Assembly (NCBI GenBank): GCA_023135545.1
Contig: JAGLSY010000017.1
Span: forward strand, 1-9,919
Length of the DNA stretch: 9,919 bases
Direction: 5' to 3'
From: Thermoplasmata archaeon
GTDB lineage: Archaea; Thermoplasmatota; Thermoplasmata; SG8-5; JAGLSY01
The position numbers were made by a program, and so were the translations under genes. Of the stretch, positions 5,833 to 9,919 are shown one piece after another. The notes under the pieces were generated by a model. It had not been told where the DNA came from. It ran no database searches and saw only the letters and a list, made by a program, of their open reading frames with translations. Numbering within the stretch: position 1 is the stretch's first letter; each line of letters opens with the position of its first letter.

Positions 5833-6375
5833 TTAGAGATACCTATCAACAACATCTGCCAGGGATTGCCTTTCATCAACCATTTCGAAACCACAGCCAG
5901 TACGCTCCGCGGCTTCCCTGTCCGTCTTGTAATCCCCGATATAAATGAAATCATCCGGCCCCATGTCAAAATCGGCCATCGCCCTCTTGAAATTGGCTAT
6001 CTCCGGCTTCCGGCAGTCGCAGCCGTCATCTGGCGCGTGGGGGCACATGTAAATTTTGTCTATTTTCCCACCGTGCTCCTCTATCTGGCCCATCATCCTC
6101 TGGTGGATCGAATCAATGTTCTCACGGGTGGTCATTCCGCGGCCGATGCAGGACTGGTTGGTGATGATAAGGGTCAACAAGCCGGCCTTGTGGATCCTGG
6201 CAATTGCGTCCAGGGAGCCCGGGCGGAAGCGAAAATCGGCCCAGTCCATGACATAACCCTCTCTCATAAGTTCGTTTATCACACCGTCCCTGTCTAAAAC
6301 AATGGCCTTCAGGTTGTGGCCTCTGCCAGCATACTGGCTCTGAGCCGCGTCCTTCTTTTCAGAGGCATCACTCAA
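5833..6375 (-). CDS. gmhB: D-glycero-D-manno-heptose 1,7-bisphosphate phosphatase-like HAD protein
   Basis: Cytoplasmic HAD-family phosphatase of the GmhB/HisB-N group, predicted to remove the 7-phosphate from D-glycero-D-manno-heptose 1,7-bisphosphate. Visible signatures: motif I LDRDGVIN (Asp28 and Asp30), motif II with ITNQSCIGRG (about 71-80), the zinc site C111-P-H113 ... C119-D-C121 typical of GmhB, the lysine motif CRKPEIANF (Lys123) and motif IV YIGDYKTDREAA (Asp148, Asp152). The 180 residues are close to the family length of about 190. The start is a TTG overlapping the end of the upstream isomerase gene by 8 bases, with GAGGAG in the coding end of that gene at suitable distance; no in-frame ATG precedes motif I. 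It is last in the heptose cluster. HisB-type histidinol phosphatase is the main alternative, but the neighbours favour heptose. Confidence 0.88.
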   Translation of the reverse strand: MSDASEKKDAAQSQYAGRGHNLKAIVLDRDGVINELMREGYVMDWADFRFRPGSLDAIARIHKAGLLTLIITNQSCIGRGMTTRENIDSIHQRMMGQIEEHGGKIDKIYMCPHAPDDGCDCRKPEIANFKRAMADFDMGPDDFIYIGDYKTDREAAERTGCGFEMVDERQSLADVVDRYL

Positions 6376-6961
6376 GGCTGGCCATCTCCTCTTCGCGTAT
6401 CAGAGATGTTACAAGATGGTCTACCAGCATGTGTATATCTTCAATCTTCTGCATGTAGTGGATCGGTACAACAAGGCAGTGGCTGGCCATATCTTTCATT
6501 TTGCCGCCGTCAAAGCCGGTCAGCCCGACGGTTATGCCCCCGTTCTTGTTGGCGAAGTCCAGGGCCCTCAGCACGTTGCCCGAGTTGCCGCTGCCGCTTA
6601 TTCCGACCACGACATCGCCCGGCTCCATGAGGTTCTTCAACTGCTCGACGAATATATCCTCATAGCACGAGTCATTGCCCCATGCTAGCATCATCGGGAT
6701 ATTGTCGGATAATGATATGGCCTTGAATCTTGGAAAGCCCTCGACTATCGTCCCTTTCCCCAGGTCGCAGATGAAGTGATTGGCCGTGGCAGCGCTGCCG
6801 CCGTTTCCCATGAAGAATACATTCTTTTTGGCGTCCCTGGCTCTCAGGAAGATGGTGGCCAGCCCGTCAAAGAACTCCGCTTCATCTTTCCTCAAAGTTT
6901 CCAGGCATTCGATTATGTCCTTCAAGTAATTATCAATAAAATTCTTTCTGAACTCGTCCAT
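6368..6961 (-). CDS. gmhA: Sedoheptulose 7-phosphate isomerase-like SIS protein
   Basis: SIS-domain sugar isomerase predicted to convert sedoheptulose 7-phosphate to D-glycero-D-manno-heptose 7-phosphate, the first committed step to activated heptoses. Family motifs seen: FFMGNGGSAATANHF (about 49-63), phosphate-binding GISGSGNSGNVLRAL (about 120-134) and the C-terminal active-site segment KIEDIHMLVDHL (Glu174, His177, His182). Bacterial GmhA has Asp-Ala-x-His after GNGGS; here it reads Ala-Thr-Ala-Asn-His, so His62 is kept but an Asp is not, as in other SIS subgroups such as DiaA. The 197 residues are normal for GmhA. AAGGAGG lies 7 bases before the ATG and is enclosed in a hairpin. The gene sits between kinase and phosphatase genes of the same pathway. 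Confidence 0.87.
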   Translation of the reverse strand: MDEFRKNFIDNYLKDIIECLETLRKDEAEFFDGLATIFLRARDAKKNVFFMGNGGSAATANHFICDLGKGTIVEGFPRFKAISLSDNIPMMLAWGNDSCYEDIFVEQLKNLMEPGDVVVGISGSGNSGNVLRALDFANKNGGITVGLTGFDGGKMKDMASHCLVVPIHYMQKIEDIHMLVDHLVTSLIREEEMASLE

Positions 6962-6968
6962 TTCATAA

Positions 6969-6986
6969 CCTCCTTCTATGAAGGAG
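6969..6986 (-). promoter_or_regulatory. Hairpin enclosing the gmhA ribosome binding site
   Basis: On the minus-strand transcript CTCCTTC, ATA, GAAGGAG form a perfect 7-base-pair stem with a 3-base loop, in the 66-base gap after the kinase gene. The right arm is the ribosome site itself (GAAGGAGG, 7 bases before the ATG). When folded, this would hide the site and could hold gmhA and gmhB expression below that of the upstream genes, or make it depend on ribosomes, temperature or a factor that opens the stem. Confidence 0.6.
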
Positions 6987-7027
6987 CTTTTTCATGCGCA
7001 TCAGTGAAATTTGTCCGCTCATGAAAT

Positions 7028-8032
7028 TCACCCCATTATTGTCTTGCATCCCTTGTGGTCGAACTTGAAATCGAGAAGGGTCAGACCATCCTTTTTCATG
7101 GCCTTTATGACATCCGGCTGGTGCTTCTTCTCGCAGAAGAGCATCATGTAACCACCGCCTCCGGCCCCGGTCAGCTTTCCGCCAACCGCGCCCTTCTTCT
7201 TGGCCGTCTCGTAGATCTTGTCGATGCGGGCGTTAGTTATGCCCTTGGCTAACTTCTTTTTATTCTGCCATGATAGGTCAAGAAGTTTGCCCATCTCCAC
7301 CAGGTCGCCTATCTCAATGGCCTTCTTCACCTTGAAGCAGATGTCCTTTATCTCGTGAAGCCGCTCGACAACTTCGCCCTTGTCGTCCTTGGTGGAAGCG
7401 TCCTGGGATTTCAGAATTTTAGAGGATTCTCGAGTGCGGCCAGTGAAGAAGAGCATGATGTCGTCCTCCATCCTCATCCTTGTCTCCTTGTGCACATCCA
7501 GGGGCTCGACGGTAACCCCATCCTTCTCGAATTTCATGAAGTTGAGGCCGCCGAAGGCGCTGGCATATTCGTCCTGCTTGCCTATCGGAAGGTTAAGCTC
7601 GTTGTACTCTATGTTGTAAGCCATCTCGGCTATGTCCTGCTTGCTAAGTTTGAGATGCTCCAGGTGGTTGATGGTGTTGATGATGTTGACCGTCACGGCC
7701 CCCGATGAGCCCAATCCAGTGCCCGGTGGGATCTCCGATGCCATAAGCATGTTCATGCCCCTCTGGACATTGAGATGTTTGAGCACGGCCACGGGAATAT
7801 CCAAACCCTCGCCGTACTTCAACTGGTAGCAATCTCCCACTGTCTGGTTCAGCTGCAAATCAGCCGAGATAATCTGGATGCGGTCGTCCTGCCTAAGCTC
7901 CAGTATTGTGTAAAAAAACTTGTTTATGGCCGCGCTGACCACCACTCCACCATACTTCTCATAGTAGGATGCGAGATCCGTTCCGCCGCCGCCAAAGCTT
8001 ATCCTGACAGGCGCTCTACCAACCAAGGTCAT
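7028..8032 (-). CDS. hddA: D-glycero-alpha-D-manno-heptose 7-phosphate kinase-like GHMP kinase
   Basis: GHMP-family sugar kinase predicted to phosphorylate C1 of D-glycero-D-manno-heptose 7-phosphate with ATP. Signatures: N-terminal VGRAPVRISFGGGGTDL (about 4-20), the ATP-binding loop SEIPPGTGLGSSGAVTV (about 99-115), the substrate-side motif GKQDEYASAFGGLNF (about 151-165), which is typical of HddA-like kinases, and the C-terminal GHMP motif KLTGAGGGGYMMLF (about 286-299). The length of 334 matches the family. The ATG overlaps the preceding nucleotidyltransferase gene by 17 bases, so it relies on coupling. Fucokinase-type and galactokinase-type GHMP enzymes are related, but the presence of gmhA-, gmhB- and hddC-like neighbours supports heptose as substrate. 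Confidence 0.88.
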   Translation of the reverse strand: MTLVGRAPVRISFGGGGTDLASYYEKYGGVVVSAAINKFFYTILELRQDDRIQIISADLQLNQTVGDCYQLKYGEGLDIPVAVLKHLNVQRGMNMLMASEIPPGTGLGSSGAVTVNIINTINHLEHLKLSKQDIAEMAYNIEYNELNLPIGKQDEYASAFGGLNFMKFEKDGVTVEPLDVHKETRMRMEDDIMLFFTGRTRESSKILKSQDASTKDDKGEVVERLHEIKDICFKVKKAIEIGDLVEMGKLLDLSWQNKKKLAKGITNARIDKIYETAKKKGAVGGKLTGAGGGGYMMLFCEKKHQPDVIKAMKKDGLTLLDFKFDHKGCKTIMG

Positions 8033-8732
8033 TCAACACACTCCTTGCCAGCTCCAGCCTCTCGGGTGTTCCTATGTCATAGAAGCGCTGGCTTGTTTTA
8101 AGTCCAAAAAGGCGGCCATTATTTATTAATTTCGGGAGTATCTCTATCTCAAGGGAATAGCTTTCCTTCTTGCAGATGTCGAGTATCTTCTTGCTGAATA
8201 CGGAAAAACCAGCTTCCACGCCCGTCATCTCGGGCAGGGAGGTGGTCTTGGAGTACAGAAGTATCTGGCCATGGCCATCTATTATGATATTCTTGACGGC
8301 GACCTCCTCATGATTGTCATAGACCGTCACAAAGCCCAGGCACTCATGTTTGTAAAATCCGGCTTCCAGAAGCGTGGGGTCAATGGGAATGATGGTGTCG
8401 CCATTGGTCAAGTAAAATACATCGTCCAGTTTGTCCCTGGCCAGTGCCAATGCACCCCCGGTTCCAAGGGGCTCGTGCTCGGTCGAGTAATCGATTTCGA
8501 CCCCGAATTTCGAGCCGTCCCCGAAATGCCCCTCTATGACCTCGTGAAGGTGGCTGGTCAGGAGCAGAAAACGGGTTATGCCATAGTGCTTGAACTGGGA
8601 AATCTGCATCTCCAAAAAGGGGCGATCGCCGACAGGCATCATGGATTTTGGAATGTCCTTGGAAATCTCCTGAAGCCGGGTGCCCAGACCCCCGCAAAGA
8701 ATCACCGCCTGTTCGACTTTTCCCCCGTTCAT
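8016..8732 (-). CDS. hddC: Heptose 1-phosphate nucleotidyltransferase-like protein
   Basis: Sugar-1-phosphate nucleotidyltransferase of the RfbA/HddC type. In this cluster the likely reaction is joining D-glycero-alpha-D-manno-heptose 1-phosphate to a nucleotide, giving the GDP-sugar in characterised HddC enzymes. Motifs: AVILCGGLGTRL (about 9-20) with the following DIPKSMMPVGDRPFLE (about 26-41), YSTEHEPLGTGGAL (about 82-95) and the metal-binding TNGDTI (about 109-114). At 238 residues it is the short, single-domain form without a left-handed helix domain. Base choice (GTP or another NTP) cannot be read from the sequence. It follows an 87-base A/T-rich gap that looks like a promoter, and overlaps the kinase gene by 17 bases. 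Glucose- or mannose-1-phosphate enzymes are the alternatives. Confidence 0.85.
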   Translation of the reverse strand: MNGGKVEQAVILCGGLGTRLQEISKDIPKSMMPVGDRPFLEMQISQFKHYGITRFLLLTSHLHEVIEGHFGDGSKFGVEIDYSTEHEPLGTGGALALARDKLDDVFYLTNGDTIIPIDPTLLEAGFYKHECLGFVTVYDNHEEVAVKNIIIDGHGQILLYSKTTSLPEMTGVEAGFSVFSKKILDICKKESYSLEIEILPKLINNGRLFGLKTSQRFYDIGTPERLELARSVLNDLGW

Positions 8733-8819
8733 ATAATCATCCTATCCTGTTATTTTACTGTCCCATGATTTTACAGTTATATCATTTTATATTACTTTAT
8801 ATTATTTTCAATTAAACAT
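8733..8819 (-). promoter_or_regulatory. A/T-rich promoter region before the hddC-hddA-gmhA-gmhB genes
   Basis: The gap is strongly A/T-rich compared with its surroundings. TTTATATT occurs at 8786-8793 and again at 8796-8803, a 10-base tandem; on the minus strand each reads AATATAAA, a good archaeal TATA box. Starts about 25 bases downstream would fall near 8765-8775, giving a leader of about 35-45 bases before the ATG at 8732. The last four cluster genes could therefore be transcribed independently of the epimerase. Confidence 0.5.
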
Positions 8820-9767
8820 TCAATCATATACGTAAGGATTGGCCAGCAGCCACCTGACCGTCCTTCTCACGGTTTCCTCGATGCTAATTTTCGGCTCCCA
8901 GCCCAGCGCCCTCAGTTTGCCGATGTCCAGCTGCACAAGGGGAGAGTCACCGACCCAGCCCCGTGTCCCGCCCGTGAATTTGTATTCCACATCCTCCAGC
9001 CCCATCTCATCGGTAACATAGCTGGCGAGTTTCTTGACCTCGACATGCTCCGTGTTTCCGATATTGAACAAATTGACCTTGCCAGATGCTTTTTCGAATG
9101 CCGTGAAAAAGCCCTCCACACAGTCATCCACATGGCAGTAGGATTTCCGGGATGTACCATCCCCGATTATCTCCATCTCCCTGGGATTGGCCTTCAGTTT
9201 CTTGACAAAATCGTACGTGACCCCGTGCGGATGCCTCTCGCCCTGGATCGAAACGAACCTGAACATCCAGGCCTGAAATCCATATGCCTCGCAGAATGAT
9301 TCGATAAATGCCTCGCAGGATATCTTGGAGGCCCCGTAAAACGAGGTCTGGCTTGGGTGGTAGGTTTCAGGAGTTGGAAATACATCCGGCTCCCCGTATA
9401 TCGCGGCTGTCGAGGAAAATAAGATCTTGGAAATGTCATTGGCCCTCATGGCCTCCAGCACGTTGTGGGTGACCAGCACGTTCCTCTCCAGATCGCGGAA
9501 GTTATCATCCAGTCCCCCGCGGACATCGGCGTTGGCCGCAAGATGAAATACCGCATCCTGGCCGGAAAAGGCCTCCTTTACCCTGGGCAGGTCCTTCAAA
9601 TCAAATTTTTCCAGCTTGAAATTGGGATTCCCGTTATGCTGGCTCACGTACTCGGGAAAGCCGGTGGACATGTTATCCACGACGGTAACATTATGCCCTT
9701 GAGACATAAGACGGTCGACGATGTGGCTGCCGATGAATCCGCAGCCGCCAGTTACAATGTATTTCAT
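8820..9767 (-). CDS. NAD-dependent sugar-nucleotide epimerase/dehydratase
   Basis: Extended short-chain dehydrogenase of the nucleotide-sugar epimerase/dehydratase family, 315 residues, full length. The NAD-binding motif TGGCGFIGSH (about 6-15) starts right at the N-terminus, Asp31 follows beta-2, and the catalytic triad region is intact: SSTAAIYGEP (about 118-127) and Tyr144-Gly-Ala-Ser-Lys148. The substrate-side half includes FRFVSIQGERHP and SYCHVDDCVEGF. UDP-glucose 4-epimerase-like enzymes are the closest group I can name; no motif fixes the substrate. Its place at the head of the heptose cluster suggests it either modifies the activated heptose or makes a companion sugar for the same glycan. 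The ATG at 9767 has no clear ribosome site, and a TATA-like box 37 bases away implies a very short leader. Confidence 0.9.
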   Translation of the reverse strand: MKYIVTGGCGFIGSHIVDRLMSQGHNVTVVDNMSTGFPEYVSQHNGNPNFKLEKFDLKDLPRVKEAFSGQDAVFHLAANADVRGGLDDNFRDLERNVLVTHNVLEAMRANDISKILFSSTAAIYGEPDVFPTPETYHPSQTSFYGASKISCEAFIESFCEAYGFQAWMFRFVSIQGERHPHGVTYDFVKKLKANPREMEIIGDGTSRKSYCHVDDCVEGFFTAFEKASGKVNLFNIGNTEHVEVKKLASYVTDEMGLEDVEYKFTGGTRGWVGDSPLVQLDIGKLRALGWEPKISIEETVRRTVRWLLANPYVYD

Positions 9768-9800
9768 GTTTTAACCAAGGCTTTGGAATAATAATGTATT

Positions 9801-9808
9801 CTTAAATG
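9801..9808 (-). promoter_or_regulatory. Candidate TATA box for the epimerase gene
   Basis: The minus strand reads CATTTAAG here. A start about 25 bases downstream would be near 9779, leaving a leader of about 12 bases before the ATG at 9767, consistent with the lack of a visible ribosome site. Confidence 0.35.
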
Positions 9809-9811
9809 TAT

Positions 9812-9919
9812 CGATTTTTGAACATCCCCGCCCTTCAGACGGGGCTTTCAAATCGGGAGCAATTGGTATTATCACTTGCTATCACATCAATAAGAAGACC
9901 CCGCCTCTGCGTTGCTCGA
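9812..9919 (-). mobile_element. Possible right end of an IS200/IS605 (TnpB-type) element
   Basis: On the minus strand, GAAAGCCCCGTC, TGAAG, GGCGGGGATGTTCAA forms a 7-base-pair stem (CCCCGTC/GGCGGGG including one G-U pair; plus-strand 9826-9844) followed by TTCAA. This G/C hairpin close to a TCAA-like terminus is the pattern of IS200/IS605 right ends. One reading frame entering from the right edge gives SSNAEAGSSY and stops at 9887-9889, which could be the tail of a TnpB-like protein, but ten residues are too few to prove it. Bases 9845-9886 hold nothing else I can name. The transposase or TnpB gene, if present, lies outside the window. Confidence 0.4.

Noticed and set aside
7644..7832. Small minus-strand frame within the kinase gene, and similar short frames in 8380-8697 and 8912-9439
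   Set aside because: All are out-of-frame shadows of hddA, hddC and the epimerase gene and have no motifs of their own.

Overview
The window reads as archaeal, most likely Thermoplasmatota or another Euryarchaeota-like lineage. Three things point that way: the complex I genes are of the Fpo/Nuo membrane type with nuoJ split in two; A/T-rich TATA-like boxes lie about 25 bases before the places where transcripts should start; and the coding is compact, with strong GGAGG-type ribosome sites and several GTG/TTG starts. The taxon is an inference from these traits and was not checked against a database. No rRNA, tRNA or CRISPR array was seen.

Region 1 (1-3443, minus strand) is a tightly packed complex I block read H, I, J-N, J-C, K, L, with L running off the left edge. 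Most junctions overlap by 4 bases or abut. It begins directly with nuoH; nuoA-D are not upstream of it here. NuoI is unusually long, with four 4Fe-4S cysteine motifs instead of two.

Region 2 (3444-5832) is an accessory-looking segment on the plus strand. It holds two adjacent genes: a secreted or membrane protein with an extracellular beta domain and a C-terminal zinc ribbon, and a two-helix membrane protein ending in a SHOCT domain. The pair is bracketed by two directly oriented elements of about 185 bases. The elements differ in most bases but share the same fold: an AGGGCTC/GAGCCCT-closed three-way junction with a CTAAAG-capped arm, followed by a second long-range-closed unit containing an ATCCGCAA...TTGCGG arm. 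Arm sequences change in a compensatory way. The first copy begins where a TATA box predicts the transcript start and ends 10 bases before the ribosome site. This is the most notable signal in the window. It could be an undescribed structured RNA or a pair of relics related to IS200/IS605 ends.

Region 3 (5833-9767, minus strand) is a sugar-nucleotide cluster read NAD-epimerase, HddC-like nucleotidyltransferase, HddA-like kinase, GmhA-like isomerase, GmhB-like phosphatase. Together these match all four steps from sedoheptulose 7-phosphate to a nucleotide-activated (probably GDP-) D-glycero-D-manno-heptose, plus a tailoring epimerase. This suggests heptose in a surface glycan. A perfect hairpin covers the ribosome site of the gmhA-like gene.

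Region 4 (9768-9919) holds the epimerase promoter and a hairpin resembling the right end of an IS200/IS605 (TnpB-type) element whose gene would lie beyond the window.
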